A stretch of 64,000 nucleotides of DNA from Thermoanaerobaculia bacterium (lineage in GTDB: Bacteria; Acidobacteriota; Thermoanaerobaculia; Multivoradales; Multivoraceae). Shown here piece after piece: positions 18,475 to 28,178 of the stretch. Each line of letters starts with the position of its first letter. The stretch's first letter is position 1. The stretch spans positions 186,001-250,000 of the forward strand of contig JAJDUI010000037.1 in assembly GCA_022826745.1 (NCBI GenBank), in the 5' to 3' direction. Under the pieces are notes generated by a model. That model was not told the origin of the DNA, did no database searches, and saw only the letters and a list, made by a program, of their open reading frames with translations. The position numbers and the translations under genes were made by a program.

Positions 18475-18903
18475 ATGAAGGACTCTGTCGCAACCGTTCC
18501 GTCAAGCCCGTACCTGGTTTCCGGTTCGCGGCTGGCGGCGTGCGCCGCCGCCCTGTGCGGCCTGCACTGCGCGCTCACGCCGGTCTTGGTCGTGGCGGCG
18601 CCCGCGCTCGCGCTCTCCGAAGGTGTCGAACGGGCCGCCTGGGCCGGGACCGTCCTTCTCGGCGCGGCGATCCTTCTCATGGGCCCGGCCCGCAAGAGCA
18701 CGCCCGTGACGCTCACGTTTGCCGGGGGAGCGGCGCTTTGGGGGGCCTCCCTGGCCGGTTTGCTCGAGCCGTTGCCCGAGACGTTGACCTCGTCCGCCGG
18801 CAGCCTGACGATCGCCGGTGCCATGGTGCTGAGCGCCCGCGTCTGCAACGCTGCCTGGTGCGCGATGTGCGCCGAGGCGGAGCAGGCGAACCAGGCAAGC
18901 TGA
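18475..18903 (+). CDS. MerC-like small integral membrane protein
   Basis: CAAALCGLHCALTPVLVVAAP with several TM segments, CNAAWCAMC. Confidence 0.6.
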   Translation: MKDSVATVPSSPYLVSGSRLAACAAALCGLHCALTPVLVVAAPALALSEGVERAAWAGTVLLGAAILLMGPARKSTPVTLTFAGGAALWGASLAGLLEPLPETLTSSAGSLTIAGAMVLSARVCNAAWCAMCAEAEQANQAS

Positions 18904-18917
18904 CGCCGGGAAGCGGC

Positions 18918-19060
18918 AAACACTGGGTGCGCGGGTCTGTCAGCCGTGCGCCCGATGACGGGCGTACGGCTGGTTCACGCGTGGCGCGAAACGCGCCACC
19001 CGGGTGCTGACCCGCCGCCGCCGCAGGCGGCCAGCGAGATCGCGCCGCGAAGCGGCGACC
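18918..19060. repeat. dispersed palindromic repeat, copy E
   Basis: CACTGGGTGCGCGGGTC...CTGACCCGCCGCCGCCGCAGGCGGCCAGCGA...CGCCGCGAAGCGGCGACC; inverted relative to the copy at 20275-20361. Confidence 0.7.
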
Positions 19061-20245
19061 TTAATGCTCCCGCTCGTAGTGCTGCCTTAGCAGATCCTTG
19101 CCGTAGTCGTTGCCGTTCGGCGTCCGCACCACGGCGTGGATGTGCTGGCGGATCGGCGCGCGGCCCTCGACCAGGTGCCGTATGCCAACCGGCCGCTGGT
19201 GGTCGAACTCGATCAGGATGACCGGGCTGTGGATGCGGTAGTAGAAGACCGCGTCGTCGCCGGTACCGCCGATCCAGGCGAAACGGGTCTCGTCGAGGTG
19301 CGCCTCGACCTCCGCCATCCGCACCCTGGCGTGGCCCTCGCGCATGTTGTGGACGTAGATCCCGATCAGGTCGAGCAGTCGCTTCCTGGCCTCGGCTGAC
19401 AGCTCGGCGGCCGCAATGCCCGCGTAGTTGAGGACGATGTTGTCGCTGAAGGCCTCGCCGAGGTTGTCGTTGCCGTCCTTCGCTGTCTCGATGATCGCCT
19501 TCGCCCGCTGCTCGGCGGGAAGCGAGCGGATCAGCGCGAGGCCCTGGTCCTGCTCGCGCTGCATGATCGCCGTGCCCTTGAACTTGCCGGACTCGGCGAT
19601 CACCGGCTCGGAGCCGACGAAGAGCGGCGTCATGACGACCTGGTCGCCGAGCACGAAGTAGTTGATGATCAGGTGATGGCCGTCGACCTGCCAGCCCCAG
19701 GGCTGGTCGGCGGAGGGCTCGCCCATCACGGTGATCCAGTAGAGCCATTCGTTGTACTCGGCGAAGTTGTCGCCGTTCAGCTCGCCCAGGGTGCGGTTGA
19801 GGTTCATGATGTCGCGGCTCAGCTTGAGTCCGTCCGCGCTGAGCGACGCGCGCATCAGGCCGAAGGCGGCCTCGCGCTGGGCCTCGTCCATCTCGTCGAA
19901 GCCGACCCCCTGGCGCACGTAGAAGTGCTGGTTCATCCACTTGCGCCACTCGTCGTCATCGACGGGGAACGTCGTCCTGGCGCGCTGGTCCTCGGTCAGC
20001 GATGCCAGGAAGGCCTCGGCGGCCATGCGGACCGGCTCGGTCGACACTCCGGTCGACTCGATCCTGTACAGCCCGCGCTGGATGCCGGAGCTGCCGTGGA
20101 TGCCGACGTAGGGGTCGTCGGCGAGGCGAGCGTCGATCTGCCGGCTGCGTTCCCGCATCCGGTCGGCGCGGTCGCCGCTGGGCTGGGCGAGGGCGGTGGT
20201 GGTTGTTAGGAGGGCGAGAATTGCGGCGAGGGTGCAGCGGAGCAT
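19061..20245 (-). CDS. DUF3500-like secreted protein
   Basis: signal peptide; [64 protein letters not shown]. Confidence 0.8.
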   Translation of the reverse strand: MLRCTLAAILALLTTTTALAQPSGDRADRMRERSRQIDARLADDPYVGIHGSSGIQRGLYRIESTGVSTEPVRMAAEAFLASLTEDQRARTTFPVDDDEWRKWMNQHFYVRQGVGFDEMDEAQREAAFGLMRASLSADGLKLSRDIMNLNRTLGELNGDNFAEYNEWLYWITVMGEPSADQPWGWQVDGHHLIINYFVLGDQVVMTPLFVGSEPVIAESGKFKGTAIMQREQDQGLALIRSLPAEQRAKAIIETAKDGNDNLGEAFSDNIVLNYAGIAAAELSAEARKRLLDLIGIYVHNMREGHARVRMAEVEAHLDETRFAWIGGTGDDAVFYYRIHSPVILIEFDHQRPVGIRHLVEGRAPIRQHIHAVVRTPNGNDYGKDLLRQHYEREH

Positions 20246-20274
20246 GGTGCCGGCATGCTAGCGGCAGACGGAAT

Positions 20275-20361
20275 GGTCGCCGCTTCGCGGCGGGCGTTCC
20301 TGGCCGCCTTCGGCGGCAGCGGGTCAGAAGACCCGCGCACCCAGCCGGCGCACCCAGTGTC
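20275..20361. repeat. dispersed palindromic repeat, copy D (inverted relative to copy E)
   Basis: GGTCGCCGCTTCGCGGCG...TGGCCGCCTTCGGCGGCAGCGGGTCAGAAGACCCGCGCACCCAGCCGGCGCACCCAGTG. Confidence 0.75.
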
Positions 20362-20362
20362 T

Positions 20363-21709
20363 TCAGTTGAAGTACGGCGCCAGGACCACGTAGCGGATGA
20401 CCAGCAGCGCCATCGCGGCCTCGAACGCGAACACGACCCAGAGGCCGACGTAGGTGAGCTTCCGGGGCCTGATCCGCGGGTCCATCCGCGTCCGCTGGAG
20501 CCATAGCGTGGCGCCGGCCTGAATCGGCAGGAAGATCGCCGAGGTCAGGCCGCCGACCATGATCAGGATGACGAAGTCGGTGACGAAGTAGTAGATCCCG
20601 AAGGCGGCCAGCGGCAGGCAGACCAGGTAGCCGCGGATGATCTTCTTGCGCAGCGCCAGGTTGGAGCGCTCGATCAGGCCCATCTCCATCAGGTAGTCCG
20701 GAATCGAGCGGCCGCCGCCGCCGGCGCCGGAGAGCACGGTCGAGAACAGGATGCAGAAGGCGCCGATCGCGAAGATCCACACCGCCCAGAGGCCAAGGGT
20801 CTGGGTGAAGATGTTCGAGAGGGCCCCGATCGTCTCGTCGTTTCCCTCCGGCGTCAGCCCCATCTTGTTCAGCACCCCGGCGCCGAGGATGTAGTAGGGG
20901 ATCGTGGCGCAGGTGACGATGAGCAGGGCGAGCCAGACGTCCGTGTGGAGCACCCGCATCCAGCCGCGGGCGTGGGACTCCCAGTTCGGGTCGCTGCGGT
21001 CGGAGCCGAGCAGGCTCGGGTAGCCCTTCTCGATGCACCAGTACGTGTAGGACGAGATGTCGCCCGAGGTCGTGCCGGTGTAGCCGTACGCGGAGAGGGC
21101 CAGGGCCGCGACGACGACGAAGAGCGTCATGTCCGGCTTCATGCCGCCGAGGATCTCGGCGGGCGACGTGCGGAACTCCGTGAACTGCATCGCGATCAGG
21201 CAGACCAGGGTGCAGAACGTGAAGGCGAGCACCAGGGGCAGCATGACCCGCTCCAGCCACTTGTAGGAGCCGGTGCCGAGAATGATCGAGCAGACGACGG
21301 CGATGATGCCGGTGCAGAGAACGCCGTCGAGTTCGACGTTCGCCAGCGAGGCCAGGAAGGACATCGACTGGCCGGCGCCGCCGATGATGCCGCCCAGCCC
21401 CATCGTGCCGGGAACGTAGGCGATGATGCCCAGCCAGATCGGCCAGGAGATCCTCCAGATCCGCCCCGGCAGCCGGTTCATGGCGCGCAGGTAGGTGTCG
21501 CCCGACTCAATCGTGTACCGGGCCATCTCCGCCTGGACCAGCGACTTGCACCAGCAGGAGAGGAGCATCCACCAGAGCAGGGTGAAGCCGGCGACCGCGC
21601 CGAGGCTGGTCGTCAGCACCAGCTCGCCCGAGCCGATCACGGCGCCCGTGACGATCAGGCTCGGTCCGAGGTACTTCAGGCGCTCCCGGAAGCTCGCCGG
21701 CGGAGCCAC
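20363..21709 (-). CDS. Nramp-related transporter
   Basis: ~11 TM segments; LGPSLIVTGAVIGSGELVLTTSLGAVAGFTLLWWML. Confidence 0.7.
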   Translation of the reverse strand: MAPPASFRERLKYLGPSLIVTGAVIGSGELVLTTSLGAVAGFTLLWWMLLSCWCKSLVQAEMARYTIESGDTYLRAMNRLPGRIWRISWPIWLGIIAYVPGTMGLGGIIGGAGQSMSFLASLANVELDGVLCTGIIAVVCSIILGTGSYKWLERVMLPLVLAFTFCTLVCLIAMQFTEFRTSPAEILGGMKPDMTLFVVVAALALSAYGYTGTTSGDISSYTYWCIEKGYPSLLGSDRSDPNWESHARGWMRVLHTDVWLALLIVTCATIPYYILGAGVLNKMGLTPEGNDETIGALSNIFTQTLGLWAVWIFAIGAFCILFSTVLSGAGGGGRSIPDYLMEMGLIERSNLALRKKIIRGYLVCLPLAAFGIYYFVTDFVILIMVGGLTSAIFLPIQAGATLWLQRTRMDPRIRPRKLTYVGLWVVFAFEAAMALLVIRYVVLAPYFN

Positions 21710-21826
21710 GGCCTCGCCGTGGCGGACGGTGTACGGATCGAGTACTTGGTTAGCCAGAAGGAGCTTCCGGAGCGTCGATGGGCGCTTCGGAAGCGCCGGT
21801 CTGTTGGCTGGGCCGGAGGGAGGGTA

Positions 21827-22855
21827 TCAGCCGCCTTCGCGCCTCTCCTCGCGTGCCTCCTGCTCCAGCAACCGGGCGCCGCGGAGCATGTTGCCCATCG
21901 AGTAGTTCCCCTCGTGGCAGGCGTACTCGTAGAGCCGCTCGTCGGTGCGGGGCCAGGGCAGCGAGCCCGTGTACGGCGCGGTGTAGTCGGAATCCTCGAC
22001 CGTGAACTCGTAGAACAGCGTGTCCGCGTCGATGCGCCGGAAACGCTCGGTCACCTTCAGGCCGTCGTGCGCCACGTGCGGTGCGCGGAGGAAGTTCGTC
22101 GTCTCCACGACCAGGGTGTCGTCTTCCCACCAGCCGATCGAGTCGCCGCCGAACGACCGGTACTCGGGCGGCGGGTGCTCCGAATCGAGGCGCACGATCC
22201 GGGTCCAGTGCATCCATTCGACGTGGATCGCCACGTGGGTGTCGGTCTGGGTGATCGTCTTCAGGTTGTTGTAGGCCGAGGGCCGGACCGGCACCGTGGG
22301 GCCGCCGGCGTAGAGGCAGCGGGTTCCGAGGGTCTGGACTTCCGGTTCGTCGTAGAGGTTCTCGCCGCTTTCGATCCACCAGGCGCCGCCGGGGTTGCGG
22401 TTGTAGGCGCCGAGGCCGCGCGGCGTGAGCGCCTGGCCGCGTTCCGTCTTGGGCGGCAGCCGGCCATCGGGCGGGTCCGTGATGATCGAGTTGCGGTACT
22501 TGCCGTCGATCCGGAAGGGAATCGTGCCGAAGTCGAACCAGAACTGGTTGTGGCCGCCGATGTTGCTGCGGTGACCGTCGCCGCCGACGGGGGGCGCCTC
22601 GCGGTTCGGATCGCTCGGCACATCGGCGTCGACCTTCGCCGCCTCCGTGACGGCCGCGATCCGGTGCGCGTCCTCGGCGCTCATGTACGGCTCGCTGCCG
22701 TACTTCGGATCGCGCATCATGGGCGTGCGGGTGGCGATGTCGTAAGTGCCGGAGAGGTCCGGCCGGCCGCTCGCCGTGCGCGGGATGTCGTCCTGGGCAG
22801 CGGCCGCGGCGGACAGGCCGAAGACGACAGTTGCGAGCAGGAGTGTGGTTCTCAT
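21827..22855 (-). CDS. secreted protein of unknown function
   Basis: signal peptide MRTTLLLATVVFGLSAAAAAQDD; DIPRTASGRPDLSGTYDIATRTPM. Confidence 0.65.
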   Translation of the reverse strand: MRTTLLLATVVFGLSAAAAAQDDIPRTASGRPDLSGTYDIATRTPMMRDPKYGSEPYMSAEDAHRIAAVTEAAKVDADVPSDPNREAPPVGGDGHRSNIGGHNQFWFDFGTIPFRIDGKYRNSIITDPPDGRLPPKTERGQALTPRGLGAYNRNPGGAWWIESGENLYDEPEVQTLGTRCLYAGGPTVPVRPSAYNNLKTITQTDTHVAIHVEWMHWTRIVRLDSEHPPPEYRSFGGDSIGWWEDDTLVVETTNFLRAPHVAHDGLKVTERFRRIDADTLFYEFTVEDSDYTAPYTGSLPWPRTDERLYEYACHEGNYSMGNMLRGARLLEQEAREERREGG

Positions 22856-22878
22856 CGGCTGGTCCTCCTTCGGCACGG

Positions 22879-24846
22879 CTACTCGGGCAGGGCGAACGCG
22901 ATCAGCTCCGCCGGCTGGGTCATGCCGCCGCCGGTGACGGCGATGTACTGCCGCCCGTCCTGCATGTAGCTGACCGGAGCGCCGTGCAGAGCGCGCTCGG
23001 TGAGCACCTCGGCCAGCAGCTCGCCGGTGAACTTGTCGTAGGCCTGCAGCGAGCTTCCGAGCACCGTCGAGCGGTCGTTGTAGACCTCGAAGCGGGCGGC
23101 ATGCGTGACGACCAGCGTCTTCGTGACCAGGATGCCGCCCTCCGTCACCGCGCTGGACGAGCCGCCGCCCAGCGGCCCCAGGTCGAGGTGCCGGATCGCC
23201 GGGTGGTTGCGCGGTCCGTCTCCGAGCGGCACCTGCCAGGCGATGTCGCCGCGGTTCAGGTCGATCGCGGTGATGCGCCGGTACGGCGGCTTGAGCAGAG
23301 GCAGTCCCCGCGGTCCCGCGGTCGAGACGCGATCGAGGACGTAGGGCCAGAAGCTCCGCGCGCCGTCCGGTTCGACGAGCGCCATCCCTGAGGGCCGGGT
23401 AGACGACTGCACGTAGAGCATCCCGGTCTCGGGATCGGCCGCGGCTCCCGGGTGGTTGGCGCCGCCGCCCGCGCCGGGCACGGCCAGGATCGCCTCCTTG
23501 CCGCCCTCGCCGCGGCGGATCAGCGGCATGAACATCGGTCCGAGGATGAACTTCTCGGCGAGTTCGAGCGCCTCGGCCCGCAGTTCAGGCGTGAAGTCGA
23601 TCAGGTCGTCCTCGCTGACGCCCTGGCGGTCGAAGGCCGGCGGCTTCGTCGGGAACGGCTGCGTCTTCGCCATCTTCTCGCCGGGGACCGTGCTTTTCCA
23701 GGGGACGGGCCGCTCCTCGATCGGCCACACCTGCTCGCCGGTCGCCCGGTCGAAGACGTAGGTGAACGCGGTCTTCGAGACCTGGGCGACGGCCTTGATC
23801 AGCTTTCCCTCGACGACGATGTCGATCAGGTTCGGCGCCGAGGCGATGTCGTAGTCCCAGACGCCGTGATGGACGGTCTGGAAGTGCCAGACCCGTTCGC
23901 CGGTCGCAGCGTCGACGCAGATCAGGCTCTCGGAGTACACGTTGTCGCCGTGGCGCAGACCGCCGTAGTAGTCGCTGGTGGGCGTGCTCGTCGCCAAGTA
24001 GACGTAACCGAGCTCCTGGTCGGCGGCCATCGGCGCCCAGACGTTCGCGTTGCCGGTCGTCTTCCAGGAGTCGTTCTCCCAGGTCTCGACGAAGTCCTCG
24101 CCCTCCTGGGGGATCGTGTGGAAGCGCCACTTGAACTCGCCGGTGCGGACGTCGTAGCCGCGCACGTGGCCGGGCGGGTTGTTGTTCTGCAGCGGAAAGT
24201 CGTAGATGCGGGAGCCGACGACGATCGTGTCGCCCACCACGATCACCGGCTGGCCGTGGCTGATGTTGCGGAGCGTGATGTTCTCGCGGCCGAGGTTCCG
24301 GGAGAGCTCGACCACACCGTCCTCGCCGAAGGCGCGGTCGGGTTGGCCGGTGGCCGGGTCGATCGAGATGAGCTGCTTGCCGATCGTGGCGATGAACAGG
24401 CGCTCCTGCTCGCCGTCGGTCCAGTACTCGAGGCCGCGGGTGTAGTAGTTGTTCTGGGCCGGTTTGCCGCGCTCGTAGCTCTTCGGGTCGTAGACCCAGA
24501 GCTCCTCGCCGGTGGCGGCGTCGAGCGCCGCGACCTGGCTGAGCTCGGTGGGGATGTAGAGGCGCCCGTCGACGATCAGCGGCGACGAGCGGAGCACCTG
24601 CCGCCGGTAGGGCGAGTTCGCCTCGATCCGCGAATCGGCGGACGCCCACCTCCACGCCGGCTCGAGCCGGGCGAAGTTCGCGCCGTCGATCTGGTCGAGC
24701 GCCGTGTAACGGGTGAAGCCGTCGTCGCCGCCGTGGTGGCGCCATTCGCCGGCCTCGGCGCCGTACTGGGCGCCCGCGGAGGCGCAGAGGAGGAGAGCCT
24801 GAAGCGACGCCAGACTCCAACGCAGTTGGAACACGACGGCTATCAT
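22879..24846 (-). CDS. PQQ-dependent dehydrogenase (quinoprotein)
   Basis: repeated beta-propeller signatures ALDAATGEELWVYDP, CVDAATGERVWHFQTVHHGVWDYDIASAPNLID; start at MIAVVFQLRW. Confidence 0.85.
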   Translation of the reverse strand: MIAVVFQLRWSLASLQALLLCASAGAQYGAEAGEWRHHGGDDGFTRYTALDQIDGANFARLEPAWRWASADSRIEANSPYRRQVLRSSPLIVDGRLYIPTELSQVAALDAATGEELWVYDPKSYERGKPAQNNYYTRGLEYWTDGEQERLFIATIGKQLISIDPATGQPDRAFGEDGVVELSRNLGRENITLRNISHGQPVIVVGDTIVVGSRIYDFPLQNNNPPGHVRGYDVRTGEFKWRFHTIPQEGEDFVETWENDSWKTTGNANVWAPMAADQELGYVYLATSTPTSDYYGGLRHGDNVYSESLICVDAATGERVWHFQTVHHGVWDYDIASAPNLIDIVVEGKLIKAVAQVSKTAFTYVFDRATGEQVWPIEERPVPWKSTVPGEKMAKTQPFPTKPPAFDRQGVSEDDLIDFTPELRAEALELAEKFILGPMFMPLIRRGEGGKEAILAVPGAGGGANHPGAAADPETGMLYVQSSTRPSGMALVEPDGARSFWPYVLDRVSTAGPRGLPLLKPPYRRITAIDLNRGDIAWQVPLGDGPRNHPAIRHLDLGPLGGGSSSAVTEGGILVTKTLVVTHAARFEVYNDRSTVLGSSLQAYDKFTGELLAEVLTERALHGAPVSYMQDGRQYIAVTGGGMTQPAELIAFALPE

Positions 24847-24883
24847 AGAGCCTGATGACACACACAAGCTCGCGGACCTGCCG

Positions 24884-25963
24884 ATGAGAGCCGTTTCACC
24901 GCTGATGGCCCTCTCCCTCACCGCCTCGCTCACCGCCCTGGCCTGCACGGTCGCCGACCCCGAACCGGCCGGCGACGCCGAACTCGGGTCCGACCTCGCA
25001 CCGCCCGTCCGCGTCGAACGCCTTCTCGACGCCCCGATCATCGGCCCCGAACTCGACCCGAGCATCGGCGAGAACATCCAGGGGCCGTCGCTGATCCGCG
25101 TGCCCGACTGGGTCGCCGATCCGCTCGGCCGCTACTACGTCTACTTCGCGGACCACAAGGGCCACTACATCCGGCTCGCCTACGCCGACGACCTGCTCGG
25201 GCCGTGGTCGATCCACGTCCCCGGGAGCCTTCAGCTCGAGCACTCCCACTTCCTCGTCGAGACGCCGGAGGTGACTCCCGAGATGGTCGCCGAGTGGGAG
25301 GAACGCCGCGGTCTGAAGCTCTCCCACGACATCCAGAAGGAGATCACGGCGATTCACATCGCGTCGCCCGATGTGCACGTCGACGACGAGGGGCGGCAGA
25401 TCGTCATGTACTTCCACGGTCTGGAAGATGTGGGCCGCCAGGTCTCCCGCGTCGCCACGTCGACCGACGGCATCCACTTCGAGGCCCAGCCGCAGGTCCT
25501 TGGCCGCACCTACATGCGCATCTTCCAGTACGGCGGCTGGACCTACTCCCTCGCCATGCCCGGCCGGTTCTACCGCTCGGCGGACGGTTTCACGAACTTC
25601 GAAGAGGGTCCGCTGTTGTTCAACCCGGACATGCGCCACTCGGCGGTGCTGCTCCGCGGCGACACCCTTTGGGTGTTCTGGACCCAGGTCGGCGAGGCGC
25701 CGGAGCGGATCCTGCTCAACAGCATCGATCTGTCCGGCGACTGGATGAGCTGGACGGAAACCGAACCGGTCGAGGTGCTGCGCCCCGAGCGCGACTGGGA
25801 AGGCGCCGACGCGCCGCTCGAGCCGTCTGTTCGCAGCACGGCCTACGGGCACGTGAACCAGTTGCGCGACCCGGCGATCTACGAGGAGGACGACCGCGTC
25901 TTCCTGCTCTACGCCGTCGCCGGCGAGAGCGGCATCGCCATCGCCGAGGTCTTCTTCGAGTGA
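24884..25963 (+). CDS. lipoprotein with glycoside-hydrolase-like five-bladed propeller fold (unknown substrate)
   Basis: lipobox-like LTALACTVAD; GRYYVYFADHKGHYIRLAYADDLLGPW. Confidence 0.55.
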   Translation: MRAVSPLMALSLTASLTALACTVADPEPAGDAELGSDLAPPVRVERLLDAPIIGPELDPSIGENIQGPSLIRVPDWVADPLGRYYVYFADHKGHYIRLAYADDLLGPWSIHVPGSLQLEHSHFLVETPEVTPEMVAEWEERRGLKLSHDIQKEITAIHIASPDVHVDDEGRQIVMYFHGLEDVGRQVSRVATSTDGIHFEAQPQVLGRTYMRIFQYGGWTYSLAMPGRFYRSADGFTNFEEGPLLFNPDMRHSAVLLRGDTLWVFWTQVGEAPERILLNSIDLSGDWMSWTETEPVEVLRPERDWEGADAPLEPSVRSTAYGHVNQLRDPAIYEEDDRVFLLYAVAGESGIAIAEVFFE

Positions 25964-27324
25964 AGTGGTTGCTGTCGGTGCGCCGGCCCTCTGGCCGGCA
26001 TCCGGTTCTGTTCCCGCTCCTCGCCATGGCCTTCGTCGCTGCCATGGCGGCCTGCGCCCAAGGTCCACCATCCATCGATGGCGCCGGCACCATCACGATC
26101 GCCGGCGCCACCCTGATCGACGGCACCGGCGCGCCGCCGGTCGAGGACGCCGTCGTCATCGTCCGCGGCGACCGGATCGAGCGCGCCGGCTCGCGCCAGG
26201 ACGTCCCGGTGCCCGAAGGCGGAGAGGTCATCGAGGCCGCCGGCAAGTTCCTGATTCCCGGGCTCGTCGACGTCCACAACCACTACCGCGACGGACTCGA
26301 GGAGTGGTCGTGGGGCCTGCAACTCCACGCCGGCGTACTGACCGTCCGCAGCCTCGGCTCCGACCACGGCCAGACGCCCACGATGATCGCCGAGGCCCGG
26401 GCCGGCAACGTCGCGGCGCCGCGCATCTTCACCGCCGGGGTCGGTTTCTCCCACCCCGAGGGCTTCCCGCCGGGCAAGCTGGGTCCGGCCACCGAAGAGG
26501 AGGCGCGCGAGATGGTGCGCGAGCTCGCGGCCCAGGAGGTCGACCGGATCAAGATGTGGGTCGACACCTTCCTCGACACGCGGCCGATGATCGAGCCCGG
26601 GATCCGGGCCGCGGTCGCCGACGAAGCCGCCAAGCACGGCATCCCGGTTTCCGCGCACATCTTCTTCGAGGACGACGTCTGGCAACTCGTCGACGCCGGG
26701 GTCCGGTCCTTCGTCCACGGCGTGCGCGACGGAGAGGTCGACGACGACTTCGTTGCCATGGCCCAGGAGAACGGACTCACCTTCGCGCCGGCGTTGGGTC
26801 AGGCCAAGACCTTCTGGTGGGTCGCCGAGCACCCTGAGCTGCTCGAGGACGAGGAGTTCCGCGCGGGCATCCAGCCGCCCGCGCTCGAGCGGCTGCTCGA
26901 CCTGGAGAACCGGGCCGCCATGCTGGCCAGCGAGTCGACCGCCAAGCGCCGCGTCGCCTTCGACTACATGGCGAAGTTCATCCGCCGCATGAACGAGGCC
27001 GGTGTCGTGATCACCCTCGGCTCCGACAGCGGCGCCGGGAACATCGCGTACGGCTGGGGAACCCACCACGAGCTGGAAGCCCTCGTCGATGACGGCGGCC
27101 TGACCCCGCTCGAGGCTCTCGTCGCCGCCGGCGCGGCCGCGGCCGCGGAACTCACCGACGACCCCGACTTCGGCTCGGTCGCCGAGGGCAACGCGGCGGA
27201 CCTGGTTCTGCTCTCCGCCGACCCCCTGGCCGACATCCGCAACACGCGGCGGATCGACCGCGTGATGCAGGCGGGCGTATGGCTCGAACGCAGCTTGCCG
27301 GAGTTCCCGCAGCCGGCCGAGTAG
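25960..27324 (+). CDS. amidohydrolase family protein
   Basis: GTG start overlapping the upstream TGA (GTGA); GKFLIPGLVDVHNHY, GTGAPPVEDAVVIVRGDRI, GNAADLVLLSADPL. Confidence 0.85.
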   Translation: MKWLLSVRRPSGRHPVLFPLLAMAFVAAMAACAQGPPSIDGAGTITIAGATLIDGTGAPPVEDAVVIVRGDRIERAGSRQDVPVPEGGEVIEAAGKFLIPGLVDVHNHYRDGLEEWSWGLQLHAGVLTVRSLGSDHGQTPTMIAEARAGNVAAPRIFTAGVGFSHPEGFPPGKLGPATEEEAREMVRELAAQEVDRIKMWVDTFLDTRPMIEPGIRAAVADEAAKHGIPVSAHIFFEDDVWQLVDAGVRSFVHGVRDGEVDDDFVAMAQENGLTFAPALGQAKTFWWVAEHPELLEDEEFRAGIQPPALERLLDLENRAAMLASESTAKRRVAFDYMAKFIRRMNEAGVVITLGSDSGAGNIAYGWGTHHELEALVDDGGLTPLEALVAAGAAAAAELTDDPDFGSVAEGNAADLVLLSADPLADIRNTRRIDRVMQAGVWLERSLPEFPQPAE

Positions 27325-27334
27325 CCGGCGCTAC

Positions 27335-27359
27335 TGCCGCTTTGCGTTGCAAACCGGCA
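27335..27359 (+). terminator. hairpin downstream of amidohydrolase gene
   Basis: TGCCGCTTTGC-GTT-GCAAACCGGCA, 11-bp stem with one mismatch; no poly-T, so Rho-independent function unproven. Confidence 0.45.
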
Positions 27360-27386
27360 GTCGTCCTGCCGATTTGCGACCGCGGC

Positions 27387-28082
27387 TCAGTCGGTGGCCG
27401 GCTCGCCTGCCCCGGATACCGCCAACCGCCACCCCAGCAGACCCATGTAGACGATGCCGCTGGCCGACATCAACCCGAATACCGGAGCGAGTGTCTCTTC
27501 CAGGTCGTTCGAATGCCAGGCGGCGATGAACAGCACCAGCGAGCCCAGGGCCAGCAGCGAGACGATGCCGTTCAGCACCGGCGGCAGGCGCAGCGGCTCC
27601 GGCCGGGAGACGAGCCCGAAGGCCAGAATCGCCATCCCGGCGTAACCCGCGACGCTGCCCGTGAAGTGCAGGCCCCACACCGTGCGCTGCATGTCGAGCG
27701 CCGACGCCAGCCATTGCGCCGATTGCTCCGGGTCGGGCCCCAGCGCCGCCTCGCCCATGCCGACGAGCATGTAGTCGAACCCTCGCATCACCATCTGCAG
27801 CAAGGAACCGACCGCCATCCCGAGCAGGCCGAGCCGCGGCACGGGGGCGGCATACCTCCGCAACGTCACGATGCCGTTCAGCATCAGCAAGGCGCCCAGA
27901 ACAAGGACGACCGCTACGGCGTAAGACAGGGTGGCGTTGCGCGCCATCGCCATCGTCAGGTCGGCGAGGCTGGTGCTGGAGACGGTATCCACCATGCCGC
28001 GGCCGGGCGAGAATGCGTAGGCGAGAGCCACCGCCACGGTTCCGAACAGCAGCGAATAGCCGCCAAGTCTCGCTTCCGTCAA
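27387..28082 (-). CDS. multi-pass membrane protein of unknown function
   Basis: 231 aa with ~6 hydrophobic segments. Confidence 0.65.
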   Translation of the reverse strand: MTEARLGGYSLLFGTVAVALAYAFSPGRGMVDTVSSTSLADLTMAMARNATLSYAVAVVLVLGALLMLNGIVTLRRYAAPVPRLGLLGMAVGSLLQMVMRGFDYMLVGMGEAALGPDPEQSAQWLASALDMQRTVWGLHFTGSVAGYAGMAILAFGLVSRPEPLRLPPVLNGIVSLLALGSLVLFIAAWHSNDLEETLAPVFGLMSASGIVYMGLLGWRLAVSGAGEPATD

Positions 28083-28178
28083 CGCCTCGGCTCCTGCAGC
28101 CTGCGGAAGCGAGGGACTATTGCCGATTTGCGTGGCAAGACCGTGGCAGTCTAGCCGACATGCGACGTCTGGGCGTCC

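Noticed and set aside
18475-18903. Mercury-resistance operon
   Set aside because: Only a MerC-like protein is visible; no merA, merR, merT or merP nearby
20945-22969. 674 aa plus-strand ORF
   Set aside because: Antisense to the Nramp-like and secreted-protein genes; biased shadow composition
23452-24855. 467 aa plus-strand ORF
   Set aside because: Antisense to the PQQ dehydrogenase
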